DNA of 64,000 nucleotides. It comes from Burkholderia ubonensis. GTDB lineage: Bacteria; Pseudomonadota; Gammaproteobacteria; Burkholderiales; Burkholderiaceae. Shown piece by piece: positions 16,068-24,548 of the stretch (position 1 is the first letter of the stretch; each line of letters starts with the position of its first letter). The position numbers and the translations under genes were made by a program. Location: NCBI RefSeq assembly GCF_001718695.1, contig NZ_CP013422.1:1860001-1924000 (forward strand). Direction: 5' to 3'. The notes beneath the pieces were generated by a model. The model worked only from the letters and a program-made list of their open reading frames with translations. It was not told the DNA's origin and did no database searches.

Positions 16068-16895
16068 ATGAGCAAATCTTTCGATTTTGGCGGAAAAACA
16101 GCACTCGTCACGGGTGCATCATCGGGTATCGGGCGCGCGTTTGCCCACGCGTTGGCCGAACGCGGTGCGAGACTCCTGCTGGTCGCACGCTCTCACGACA
16201 AGCTGCGTGATCTGGCCGCGGAACTGCGGCGCGATTACGCGTGCGACGCCGATTTTCTGACGGTCGACCTGAGCGCAGCCGACGCCGTCGACACGATCGA
16301 TCGCCATCTGAAGGGGACCGGCACGTTCGTCGATGTGCTGATCAACAATGCGGGCTTCGCAGCTTACGGGCGCTTTGAAACGATTCCGCTGACGCGCCAG
16401 CGCGATGAAGTCCTGGTGAACTGCATCGCCGCGATCGAGCTGACTCATCTTCTGCTGCCGGGGATGCAAGCGCGATCCGGCGGCGCAGTCATCAACGTCG
16501 CGTCAACCGCGGCATTCCAGCCCGATCCGTATATGGCCGTCTACGGCGCGACGAAGGCCTTTCTCCTGTCATTTTCGGAAGCTGTTTGGGCTGAAAACCG
16601 GCAGCGGGGCATCCGGGTCGTCGCGCTATGTCCCGGCGCCACGCAAACGGCCTTTTTCGACGTTGTTGGCACGAAGGAGGCTGCAGTCGGCGTGCCGATG
16701 CCGGTCGCCAACGTGGTGCGGGATGCGTTGTGGGCGCTCGATCGTAATCTGAGCTATCGGGTTGTGGGGACGCGAAATCGACTGCTTGCGAACTTGCAGA
16801 GACTACTGAGCCGTCAGATGTCGGCTCGGCTCGTTGAAAAAATCCTTCGACCGAGAGAAGTTCGGAATCTCGCGGCAACAGATATCAAGGCGTAG
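16068..16895 (+). CDS. Short-chain dehydrogenase/reductase
   Basis: This is a 275-residue classical SDR. The cofactor motif is TGASSGIG at 15-22, NNAG lies at 93-96, and the catalytic residues are S146, Y159 and K163 (YGATK). The arginine after the second strand (VARSHDK) suggests a preference for NADP(H). The basic C-terminal extension (LSYRVVGTRNRLLANLQRLLSRQMSARLVEKILRP) is seen in SDRs acting on hydrophobic or lipid-like substrates. The gene is controlled by the divergent MerR regulator through the long-spacer promoter. MerR/SDR pairs often answer to toxic electrophiles or oxidants. The substrate is not determinable. Confidence 0.88.
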   Translation: MSKSFDFGGKTALVTGASSGIGRAFAHALAERGARLLLVARSHDKLRDLAAELRRDYACDADFLTVDLSAADAVDTIDRHLKGTGTFVDVLINNAGFAAYGRFETIPLTRQRDEVLVNCIAAIELTHLLLPGMQARSGGAVINVASTAAFQPDPYMAVYGATKAFLLSFSEAVWAENRQRGIRVVALCPGATQTAFFDVVGTKEAAVGVPMPVANVVRDALWALDRNLSYRVVGTRNRLLANLQRLLSRQMSARLVEKILRPREVRNLAATDIKA

Positions 16896-17084
16896 GGTTG
16901 CGCTGTTTTCAAATGGTGGTCTCTTGGCGTCGCGAACGGCCGCGTTTCAACCCGGCGCGTCGACCGTAGCATGTCATCGCTAGTGGACTATCCGATGCGA
17001 CAATTCGGATAGCGGCTTTGCATCGTACAGCGCCTGAGCGCCCGTGCCGCAGCGTGATGCGTCAGGCCATCCACGCTCTACATC

Positions 17085-17912
17085 ATGAACCGACAACCCG
17101 CAATCTCATGCCCCGACTGGGTAAGGCGCGCCGAGCCGATAGAAGGTGTCGAACGCATCGAAGCGTGGTTTCACGGCAAGGCGTATGCCATGCACCGCCA
17201 CGATACCTATGCGATTGGTCGCACGCTCGCCGGCGTCCAGTGCTTCCACTATCGGCGCAGCCTGCGCAGCAGCGTGCCGGGGCAAACGATGGTCCTGCAT
17301 CCCGACGAGGCTCACGATGGTCAGGCGGGTACCGACGAAGGGTTTCGGTACCGGATGATCTACGTGGAACCCGCGCTTTTTCAGGACGTGCTCGGCGGGC
17401 GCGCGCTGCCGTTCATCGACGGCGGCGTGACGACCGATGCGCGCCTTGCGGCGGCAACCACGACATTGCTGCAGCACGTCGGCTATAGGCTTGAACCGCT
17501 TGAACAAAGCGATGCCCTCGTCGAACTGACGCATGCGATTGCCGCTGTTGCCGGCACGCCCACACGCCGTCCGAAAGGCGATTTCCTCGCGGCGCGGCGC
17601 GCGCGCGACTATTTGCACGTGAACTGCGCGCGCGTCGTCACGCTCGTCGAACTTGAAGCGGCGACGGGCCGCGATCGCTGGAGTCTGTCGCACGACTTTC
17701 GCACCTTCTACGGAACGAGCCCGTACCGTTATCTGACGATGCGGCGCCTCGATACGGTGCGCCGCATGCTGCTCGCTGGCACCTCGCTCGCTCACGCCGC
17801 TGCGGCCGCGGGTTTTTCCGATCAGAGCCACATGACGCGACACTTCTCGAAAACATTCGGGCTGACGCCAGGGCGCTGGCTCCAGGTCACGGGCAGCATT
17901 CACCGCGGCTGA
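17085..17912 (+). CDS. AraC-family regulator with cupin-type sensing domain
   Basis: The protein has 275 residues. The N-terminal AraC-ligand-binding half has a cupin-like core (HGKAYAMHRHDTYAIGRTLAGVQCFHYR). The C-terminal half, from about residue 170, has the two AraC helix-turn-helices, ending with AAAAAGFSDQSHMTRHFSKTFGLTPGRWL. The family activates nearby catabolic or stress genes on ligand binding. A cupin gene begins 77 bases downstream on the same strand and may be a target or part of the same unit. The lower-GC setting and mixed neighbourhood suggest acquisition with the segment. Confidence 0.85.
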   Translation: MNRQPAISCPDWVRRAEPIEGVERIEAWFHGKAYAMHRHDTYAIGRTLAGVQCFHYRRSLRSSVPGQTMVLHPDEAHDGQAGTDEGFRYRMIYVEPALFQDVLGGRALPFIDGGVTTDARLAAATTTLLQHVGYRLEPLEQSDALVELTHAIAAVAGTPTRRPKGDFLAARRARDYLHVNCARVVTLVELEAATGRDRWSLSHDFRTFYGTSPYRYLTMRRLDTVRRMLLAGTSLAHAAAAAGFSDQSHMTRHFSKTFGLTPGRWLQVTGSIHRG

Positions 17913-17989
17913 AAACACACACGATCGTTCAATACGGCCGCAAGGAGCATGTATATCCTCGAAGCATTGCCCCTTGAACGGAGAGAACG

Positions 17990-18415
17990 GTGTCCCAATC
18001 CTCGAAACACAACAACGTGCCGGCCGAACGCGGCCAGTGCCAGACCATCGATTTGACCGGCAAGATCGCGCTGATCGACGGCCACTGGCAGCCGCGCGTC
18101 GTCGCTGAAATGAATGACTATCAGTTCAAGGTCGTGAAAGTCGAAGGCGAGTTTCAGTGGCACCGCCATGCCGATACCGACGAAACGTTCATCGTGCTCG
18201 GAGGCGAGTTGCGTATCGAATTTCGCGCGGGCCCTTCGGGCGATGGTTCTATTGTGTTGCGTGCCGGTCAGATGGCCGTGGTGCCGAAGGGGGTCGAACA
18301 CAAGCCCTGTGCAAATGCCGAAGTGAAGCTGCTGTTGATCGAGCCGCGCGGCGTCGTCAACACGGGCGACGGCGCAGCGGGCGAGCGTACTGTCGAGAAC
18401 GACCAGTGGATTTAA
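17990..18415 (+). CDS. Small cupin-domain protein
   Basis: The protein has 141 residues and one cupin domain with the full metal set H58, H60 and E65 (WHRHADTDETFIVL) and H104 (KGVEHKP). The start is a GTG at 17990 behind GGAGAG. It has no signal peptide. Cupins of this size are often dioxygenases, isomerases or sensors, and nothing here picks one. It follows the AraC gene after 77 bases. Confidence 0.82.
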   Translation: MSQSSKHNNVPAERGQCQTIDLTGKIALIDGHWQPRVVAEMNDYQFKVVKVEGEFQWHRHADTDETFIVLGGELRIEFRAGPSGDGSIVLRAGQMAVVPKGVEHKPCANAEVKLLLIEPRGVVNTGDGAAGERTVENDQWI

Positions 18416-18657
18416 GGCAGCCTCTGCGTATGCCAGCTGAGATAGTCGGAGCCGGCGAGCTTGAGCGAGTCTGCGGAAGCGCGATCATCGTCGATCTGGA
18501 CGCATCGGTTCGACGGCTCGTTCTGGCCGACTGTCGCCTGATGCCGTTGGCCGAACCCGCCCCTGAAGAGACAGTCAGATCTCCTGCAAGCGGACACTCG
18601 GCGCATGTTCATTGGCGCAGTCACCCGCCATCCACACGAAGGATTCTTTGTTCGCGA

Positions 18658-19344
18658 TCATGCCATGCCGGTAGCTTTAGTCAGCATCTCACCGAGTCGT
18701 ATGGAGACTGGGTCTTCCGCTGAACGCCCTTCGAGAAAGCGATCCAACTCTCGACGTGCGCCATCAGCGTTGCCTGTCCTCGCGAGCACAAATGCGAGCG
18801 CGATCGGATGCTGGACATAGTTGTAAAACCCCAAGCCTCCGCTCGACAGATAGCTTCGCAGCCATTCGAATGCCCCGACGACGTCCTCGATCGAATTGAC
18901 CAGTCGCCAAAATTCGTCTGCCCGTGCGATCGCAGCTTGCACAATCGGCGCCGATTTCTGAGCGACGACCTGCTCTCCACAAATAAGGCTCACGTCTAAG
19001 TCCCTGTCGCGTGCATCAACAACGAGGTCAAAGATCGCAGTTTTGTTGGTTCGGTGCCAGCGAACAGAACTGCCGGACACATGCGGGACAAAGTCAAAGG
19101 ACAAGCCCCATCGAGGAGCGATGACGCCGCCTTTCCATGCGGAAAATGCAAATATCTGGCGGATAGGTGATCCGTCGTGTCGCACCCACTTCAGAGGCGC
19201 TACTGTCTCGACCCCCCGCGCGTTCAAAGCCGCATCGACCACGGGAGACATTACGCGATGCGCTGCCTCCAAGGTCACCATGTTGAATGCTTCGCCGTTT
19301 TTAGAATCATTCCGAACGTGCGCTATCCACTTGCTGATGCTCAT
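18658..19344 (-). CDS. Hypothetical protein, no family recognised
   Basis: The protein has 228 residues, no signal peptide and no membrane segments. It is rich in Trp and Arg in the first half (WVRHDGSPIRQIFAFSAWKGGVIAPRWGLSFDFVPH), followed by VRWHRTNKTAIFDLVVD and an alpha-helical C-terminal half (ARTGNADGARRELDRFLEGRSAEDP) like a single TPR-type helix pair. The layout recalls DUF4304-like immunity or toxin-associated proteins, but I cannot assign it. Codon use is less GC-biased than in the flanking core genes. It stands alone, opposite in strand to both neighbours. Confidence 0.6.
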   Translation of the reverse strand: MSISKWIAHVRNDSKNGEAFNMVTLEAAHRVMSPVVDAALNARGVETVAPLKWVRHDGSPIRQIFAFSAWKGGVIAPRWGLSFDFVPHVSGSSVRWHRTNKTAIFDLVVDARDRDLDVSLICGEQVVAQKSAPIVQAAIARADEFWRLVNSIEDVVGAFEWLRSYLSSGGLGFYNYVQHPIALAFVLARTGNADGARRELDRFLEGRSAEDPVSIRLGEMLTKATGMA

Positions 19345-19703
19345 CGTCGCAACACCATTGTCGGGCTTGGAAGGCCGCCGCTATCAGTCTGATTTGACGG
19401 GGCGTAGCCGTGGTTTGACCTTGCATTGTCGACGATTCAGATCGCGCTGTCGAATGTCCGTTCCTGGCCGGGAAGTCGCCGGTCGGCGCCCGGTGCGGCC
19501 CGACCGGCGACTTCCGACCCGGAGCCGACGGTGGACTCAGCAGCACATTTTCGGCAGATCCCAAACTACAACGGCCATTCACCCTTGCCCGCCGCTTGCG
19601 GCTCGTCGGCCGAAATGGCCATGGCCAAGATTGGCCGCAGGTTGTGGTTAGCGTCCGCTCCTAAACCGTTATCATCAATGGCCGTCCTTTAAGAGAACAA
19701 CCG
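19345..19703. other. 359-base intergenic region with a strong inverted repeat
   Basis: No gene is supported. It contains the 15-bp perfect inverted repeat at 19472-19514 and fragments such as AACGGCCATTCACCC and AAATGGCCATGG, similar in wording to the other degenerate repeats in this segment. Confidence 0.45.
19472..19514. repeat. Perfect 15-bp inverted repeat
   Basis: GAAGTCGCCGGTCGG (19472-19486) and CCGACCGGCGACTTC (19500-19514) are exact complements separated by 13 bases. Such a stem is too long to be chance. It could be a terminator or a small palindromic repeat, as no T-run follows on either side. Confidence 0.65.
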
Positions 19704-20186
19704 ATGAGCCGACCAGATTTCGTCAAACACTGGACTGAACTCGAAGAACCGGATGCACATTCCTATCCCGCCGATACCGAGCCCATGGCGCTAGACGCTC
19801 CGCTTTCTGCCGCACTCGGCATCACGCGTATTGGTATTCATCATGTGAGGCTTCTACCCGGCCGGAGGACATCATATCCGCACGCCGAAAGTACCGAGCA
19901 GGAGTTTGTGTACGTGCTCGAGGGCAAGCCTGACGTCTGGATCGACGGTGTGCTGCATTCCATTGCTGAAGGTGATTCGGTTGCGTTTCCGGCAGGTACG
20001 GGAATTTGCCACACCTTCATCAACAATACGAAGGACGAAGTCAGGCTGATGGTGATCGGCGAACGTCCGCGCGACGACAATCGTATTCGTTACCCGCTCA
20101 ACGAAGCGTACGAACTTACGCGCGCGGACCGCTGGGTGGACTGGCCCGCTAGACCCCTCGGCGACCATAACGGAATGCCGGACTGA
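19704..20186 (+). CDS. Cupin-domain protein
   Basis: This is a 160-residue single cupin. The core is SYPHAESTEQEFVYVLEGKPDVWIDG followed by AEGDSVAFPAGTGICHTFIN. The probable metal ligands are H60, E67 and H103, with one position of the classical set replaced by Ser or Tyr. Proteins of this layout are commonly annotated as cupin-family sugar or transcription-linked proteins, without proven activity. It is alone on its strand, and degenerate repeats flank it. Confidence 0.8.
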   Translation: MSRPDFVKHWTELEEPDAHSYPADTEPMALDAPLSAALGITRIGIHHVRLLPGRRTSYPHAESTEQEFVYVLEGKPDVWIDGVLHSIAEGDSVAFPAGTGICHTFINNTKDEVRLMVIGERPRDDNRIRYPLNEAYELTRADRWVDWPARPLGDHNGMPD

Positions 20187-20457
20187 GCTTACGCGGATCA
20201 ACGCGGCGGCTGATGACCCACGATTCGTCCTCGCGAATCGAATGGCCGCTCGCAGGGTGGATCTAACATCTGAACGTCCGCGCAGCGGCGCTAGCGAATG
20301 ACGCTTCATGGCCGGAACTTAGTCAGACACCTGGCGCTGTCTGTTTGGTCTAGTCCAGCCATATACATTTGCTTCGTCGCACTTCGCTCGTCACGCTTGA
20401 CTCATCTCGCACGATTCGTCTCGCGTGATCGGCGCCCGTACTTCCCCCCTCCCCCCA

Positions 20458-21780
20458 TCACCCCACATTCACCAACGTCAACCGCGCCTCCAGCCCGCCG
20501 CCATCCTCCCGGTTGCGCAGCGTCAGCGCGCCGCCCATCGCGAGCGCGAGCTGCCGCGCGATCGCGAGGCCGAGCCCCGTGCCGCCCGTCTCGCGATTGC
20601 GCGACGTCTCGACGCGCCGGAACGGCTCGAACACCGCATCGAGCTGGTCGTCCGGAATGCCGGGCCCGCGGTCCAGCACCGCTATGACCGCGCCACCGTC
20701 CGGCGCGGCCGTCACGTCGATCTCTGCCGCACCGGAGAACTTCAGCGCGTTGTCGACGAGATTGCCGACGATGCGGCGCAGCGCCTTCGGCCGCGTGACG
20801 AGCGCGATCGGCGCGCGGCTGTGCAGCGTGACGGCCTGCCCCGCGTCCGCGTAGTCGCACACGATGCTGTCGAGCAGCGCATCGAGATCGGTGCGCCGCG
20901 CGGCTTCCTCGGTGCCGTGCAGCGTCTTCGCATACGCGACGCCCTCCTTCACGAGATGCTCCATCTCGATCAGGTCCTGGCGCAGCTTCGCGCCCTGCGC
21001 GTCGTCGTCCATCACGTCGACGCGCAGCCGCATCCGCGTGATCGGCGTCTGCAGGTCGTGCGAGATCGATGCGAGGATCTGCATGCGCTCCGCCATGTAC
21101 TGCGCGATGCGGTCCTGCATCGCATTGAACGCGCGCGCCGCGCGCGCGACCTCGGACGGGCCGTCCTCGCTCAGGCGCTCCGCCTTCAGGTCCGGGCCGA
21201 GCGCATCGGCGGCCTGCGCGAGCTGCTTGAGCGGCCGCGTCGCGAGCCGCACCGCGAGCCAGCAGCATGCGGCCAGCACCGCGAGCTGCAGCGCGAGCAC
21301 GAACGGCAGCCAGCCCGACAGCGGCACCGTCGACATCGGATGGATGTCGATCGTCAGCGGCGACCCGTCGGTCAGGCGCAGATGCACCTGCAGATGCTCG
21401 CGCTCGCCGGGCATCGCGTTCGCCGTCAACGGGTACTCGCCGCCGATGCCGTCCGAGATCGACCGCTCGACGCGCGCCGACAGCCGCGCCTGCGGCGGCG
21501 TGCCGGTCTCGCCCGGCCCGAGGATGAACTGGTAGCTGCGCCGCGCGAGCCGCGGCAGCCACTCGGCGCGCTCGGCAGGCGACAGATGGTCGAGCAGCGC
21601 CACCGAGCTCGCGACTTCGCGCTCGATGTACCCCATCATCAGGTTGGTGGTGGCCTGGTCGCGCTCCGTCAGCGTGAGCCAGAACGACAGCGTCTGCGCG
21701 AGCGCGAGGCCCACGCACAGGATCAGCGCGAGCCGCGCGAACAGCGTGCGCGGCCACCGCCCTATCGCGCGCGGCGTCAT
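20458..21780 (-). CDS. Sensor histidine kinase
   Basis: The protein has 440 residues. There are two membrane segments (about residues 14-36 and 158-180) around a periplasmic domain of about 120 residues, then a HAMP linker. The H-box is ISHDLQTPITRMR, with H241 as the phosphorylated residue. The ATPase motifs are N-box GNLVDNALKF, G1 DRGPGIPD and G2 GGTGLGLAIA. Its ATG overlaps the TGA of the response-regulator gene by 4 bases, so the pair is translationally coupled. The signal is unknown. Confidence 0.9.
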   Translation of the reverse strand: MTPRAIGRWPRTLFARLALILCVGLALAQTLSFWLTLTERDQATTNLMMGYIEREVASSVALLDHLSPAERAEWLPRLARRSYQFILGPGETGTPPQARLSARVERSISDGIGGEYPLTANAMPGEREHLQVHLRLTDGSPLTIDIHPMSTVPLSGWLPFVLALQLAVLAACCWLAVRLATRPLKQLAQAADALGPDLKAERLSEDGPSEVARAARAFNAMQDRIAQYMAERMQILASISHDLQTPITRMRLRVDVMDDDAQGAKLRQDLIEMEHLVKEGVAYAKTLHGTEEAARRTDLDALLDSIVCDYADAGQAVTLHSRAPIALVTRPKALRRIVGNLVDNALKFSGAAEIDVTAAPDGGAVIAVLDRGPGIPDDQLDAVFEPFRRVETSRNRETGGTGLGLAIARQLALAMGGALTLRNREDGGGLEARLTLVNVG

Positions 21781-22517
21781 GACGTGCCTTCGATGACGGT
21801 CACCGCCGCCGAGAACACATAGCCCTCGTTGCGCAGCGTCTTGATGTAGCGCGGCTCGCGCGCGCCGTCGCGCAGGCGCTGCCGCAGGCGGCTCACGAGC
21901 AGGTCGATCGAGCGGTCGAACGGATCGGACTGCCGCCCCTGCGTCAGGTTGAGCAGCTGGTCGCGGGTCAGCACCCGCTGCGGATGATCGAGGAACACGC
22001 GCAACAGCCGGTACTCCGCGCCGCTCAGCGCGACCAGCGTGCCTTCGGCGTCGAGCAGGTGCCGCCCCGTCGTATCGAGCCGCCATTCGCCGAAGCCGAG
22101 CATCCCGGCCGCCTCCGTCACCTGCATGCCGGGCGGCAGCATCCGCGTGCGCCGCAGCACCGAGCGGATTCGCGCCAGCAGCTCGCGCACCGCGAACGGC
22201 TTCGCGAGATAGTCGTCCGCGCCCATCTCGAGGCCGACGATGCGGTCGGTTTCCTCGCCGCGCGCGGTCAGCATCAGCACCGGCACCGCGCGGAACTTGC
22301 CGACGCGCAGCTCGCGGCACAGCACGAGGCCGTCCTCGCCCGGCATCATCAGGTCCAGCACGATCAGGTCGGGGGCGCCGCTGTCGAGCACCCCGCGCAT
22401 CTCGCGGCCGTTCGCGGCCAGCGACACGCGCATGCCGTTCTTCTCGAGGTAGTCGGCGATCAGTTCGCGAATGCCGCGATCGTCGTCGACGATCAGTACG
22501 TGGTCGGTCTTGTCCAT
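21777..22517 (-). CDS. OmpR-type response regulator
   Basis: The protein has 246 residues. The receiver domain has the acidic pocket D11-D13, phospho-acceptor D55 (LIVLDLMMPGEDG) and the LAKPF lysine. A C-terminal winged helix follows (SGAEYRLLRVFLDHPQRVLTRDQLLNL ... DRSIDLLVSRLRQRL). It is the first gene of the operon and the kinase gene overlaps its end. It is divergent from the thioredoxin-like gene at 22741, which is a plausible target. Confidence 0.92.
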   Translation of the reverse strand: MDKTDHVLIVDDDRGIRELIADYLEKNGMRVSLAANGREMRGVLDSGAPDLIVLDLMMPGEDGLVLCRELRVGKFRAVPVLMLTARGEETDRIVGLEMGADDYLAKPFAVRELLARIRSVLRRTRMLPPGMQVTEAAGMLGFGEWRLDTTGRHLLDAEGTLVALSGAEYRLLRVFLDHPQRVLTRDQLLNLTQGRQSDPFDRSIDLLVSRLRQRLRDGAREPRYIKTLRNEGYVFSAAVTVIEGTS

Positions 22518-22740
22518 GGGTGTCTTCGTCGTGATGTGGCGGCTCGCGATGTCCGCTTTTATACCGCAGCGCGGCCGCGCGTTTGTATCTCAATGTATCG
22601 CGCCGCCGCGACGACACACAACATTGCACACGCGCCGCTTGGAGGACACATCGCCGATACGTCGGTGCGGCCCAATGGGGATCGTCGAAACCCGTCGGCC
22701 GACGCACCCGCCCAGCCGGCCACCGAACCGGAGAACCGCC

Positions 22741-23331
22741 ATGCTGCCCCGTTTCAGAACCGCCGTCGCCGTGGTCGCGGTCGCCGCCACGGCCGCGCTC
22801 GCCGCATTCGCCGGCACGCGCGACGATGCCAAGCTGCCCGCATCGGCAGCCGGCATGCAGGCGCCGAACTTCACCGGCATCGAGCGCTGGCACAACAGCG
22901 CGCCGCTGACGCTCGGGCAGTTGCGCGGCAAGGTCGTGCTCGTCGATTTCTGGACGTATTCGTGCATCAACTGCATTCATACGATTCCGTATGTCAACGA
23001 CTGGTATCGCAAGTACCGCGATCAGGGGCTGGTCGTGATCGGCGTGCATACGCCCGAGTATCCGTTCGAGCGCGATGCGCGCAATGTCGCGGATGCGGTG
23101 GGGCGCTTCGGGATACGTTATCCGGTTGCGCAGGATAACCGCTACGACACCTGGCGCGCGTACGGCAACCAGTACTGGCCCGCGCTGTACCTGATCGACG
23201 CGAGCGGCAAGGTGGTCTACACGCGGTACGGCGAAGGCGGGTACGACACGACGGAAGCCGCGATCCGCGCCGCGCTCGCGCAAGCACATGCGGCCACCGA
23301 CGCGATGCAACGCGCGACGCGCACGCAGTAG
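22741..23331 (+). CDS. Periplasmic thioredoxin-like (TlpA/redoxin) protein
   Basis: The protein has 196 residues. The N-terminal hydrophobic segment (RFRTAVAVVAVAATAALAAFAG) acts as a signal peptide or anchor. A redoxin domain follows with the active-site CINC (C75 and C78, in WTYSCINCIHTIPYVN) and the cis-proline region YWPALYLIDASGKVVYTRYGEGGYD. This sequence type resembles the C-terminal thioredoxin part of DipZ-like proteins and would exchange thiols or disulfides outside the cytoplasm. It is divergent from the two-component system, which may regulate it. Confidence 0.85.
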   Translation: MLPRFRTAVAVVAVAATAALAAFAGTRDDAKLPASAAGMQAPNFTGIERWHNSAPLTLGQLRGKVVLVDFWTYSCINCIHTIPYVNDWYRKYRDQGLVVIGVHTPEYPFERDARNVADAVGRFGIRYPVAQDNRYDTWRAYGNQYWPALYLIDASGKVVYTRYGEGGYDTTEAAIRAALAQAHAATDAMQRATRTQ

Positions 23332-23380
23332 CTCGCACGGCGGCGCGCGCAGGTGCGGCGCGCGTGCGGATCGGCGCGAC

Positions 23381-24019
23381 TCACTGCCGCTTCGCGTCCG
23401 CCTGCTCGAGCATCGCGTCGCCGATGGCCACCTGCCCGTTCGCGATCAGCGCGTCGGCCGCGCCGCGAATATCCTCCACCGCCTTGTTCTGCCCCAGCTT
23501 GCGCTTCCCGACCAGCCGCGTGATCTCGATCTGCAGCCCGACGATCGACTGCAGCATCGTATCGAGGTAGTCCTTCGGCGCGTCCCCCATCTTCCACGGT
23601 TCAGGCAGCGCTGCTTCGTGCGTGCGCGTCAGCCGCGCGACCACGCCGCGCACGAAGCGCTCGTCGTCGCGCACCGTGACGCGCCCGTGCGCATGCACGG
23701 CGACGTAGTTCCACGTCGGCACCTGCCGGTGCGTCGCGTGCTTGCTCGGATACCAGCTCGGCGAGATATACGCATCGCCTCCACGAAAAATCACCAGCAC
23801 CTCGCCGCCGTCCGCGACGTCCTGCCAGACCGGATTCGCGCGCGCGACGTGCGCATGCAGCTCGCCGAGCCCGCCGTCGCCGGCTACCAGCTCGAACGGC
23901 AGGTGGTTCGCATCGAGCCCGCTCCTGCCGTGCGTGACCAGGCTGCCGAACGGGTGCTGGACGATCAGCTCGCGCAGCGCGTCGGGGTTCGATTCGGCGA
24001 AATGGGCAGGGACGTACAT
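23381..24019 (-). CDS. paiB: PaiB-like FMN-binding negative regulator
   Basis: This is a 212-residue protein of the PaiB/FMN-binding split-barrel family. Typical stretches are MYVPAHFAESNPDALRELIVQHPFGSLVT, LDANHLPFEL, WYPSKHATHRQVPTWNYVAVHAHG and a C-terminal helix EITRLVGKRKLGQNK. Family members bind FMN and have been linked to repression of protease and sporulation genes in Bacillus; the role in proteobacteria is not clear. There is no DNA-binding HTH. It is convergent with the thioredoxin-like gene. Confidence 0.85.
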   Translation of the reverse strand: MYVPAHFAESNPDALRELIVQHPFGSLVTHGRSGLDANHLPFELVAGDGGLGELHAHVARANPVWQDVADGGEVLVIFRGGDAYISPSWYPSKHATHRQVPTWNYVAVHAHGRVTVRDDERFVRGVVARLTRTHEAALPEPWKMGDAPKDYLDTMLQSIVGLQIEITRLVGKRKLGQNKAVEDIRGAADALIANGQVAIGDAMLEQADAKRQ

Positions 24020-24144
24020 GGCGGCTCCACGGTGGGACGGGGTTCGGCTGACGGCCCTGCATGGGCTTCGTCATGCGCAGATTGTGCCCGCAAACTGGTT
24101 TCTTCTGTAGAACCGGTTGCGAGCAGTTTCAGCAGAACAGGATC

Positions 24145-24444
24145 GTGGCCCGAACGGCCCGCATCGTGGCAATGCCGTCGCTCGGCGCGCTCCGGCGCGC
24201 CGCCGTGCGCCTCGGCGACGTGCGGCTCGGCGACGATCCGCCGTCCACGTGGCGGCTCGCGGCATCGCTGCAGGCGGCGCGCTCCACCGTCGTCGAAGCG
24301 AATGCACGACCGAGCGGCAAAGGCTTCGTGGAAGCGCGCGGCGTGGCGGCTTCGATCGCGCAGATGGAGGCGGCCGCCCTCGACCCGAGCGGCGCGCCGC
24401 GGCCGCGGGCGCCGCGAAAGGTTGTCCGCGGGCAACAAACGTAA
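24145..24444 (+). CDS. Small hypothetical protein
   Basis: This is a frame of up to 99 codons (GTG at 24145, or ATG at 24172 giving 90 residues) with good Burkholderia codon use and a plausible folded sequence: RLGDVRLGDDPPSTWRLAASLQAARSTVVEANARPSGKGFVEARGVAASIAQMEAAAL. It ends about 100 bases before the penicillin-binding-protein gene on the same strand. Overlapping frames on the other strand are of lower quality. I recognise no family. It may be an artefact of the high GC content. Confidence 0.4.
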   Translation: MARTARIVAMPSLGALRRAAVRLGDVRLGDDPPSTWRLAASLQAARSTVVEANARPSGKGFVEARGVAASIAQMEAAALDPSGAPRPRAPRKVVRGQQT

Positions 24445-24548
24445 TCGTCTGTAAATCCTGCAAGAAAACGGCCGTTTCGGCCCGCGGCAGCCGCTCGCGG
24501 TTTGCTAGCATCGCGCCTTTTCGGACCGCGCTCCGCGCTACCGTCGCC

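Noticed and set aside
20458..23310. A 950-residue minus-strand open frame
   Set aside because: Its first two thirds are antisense to the thioredoxin-like gene and out of frame with the response regulator. Only the last 440 codons (the kinase) are real.
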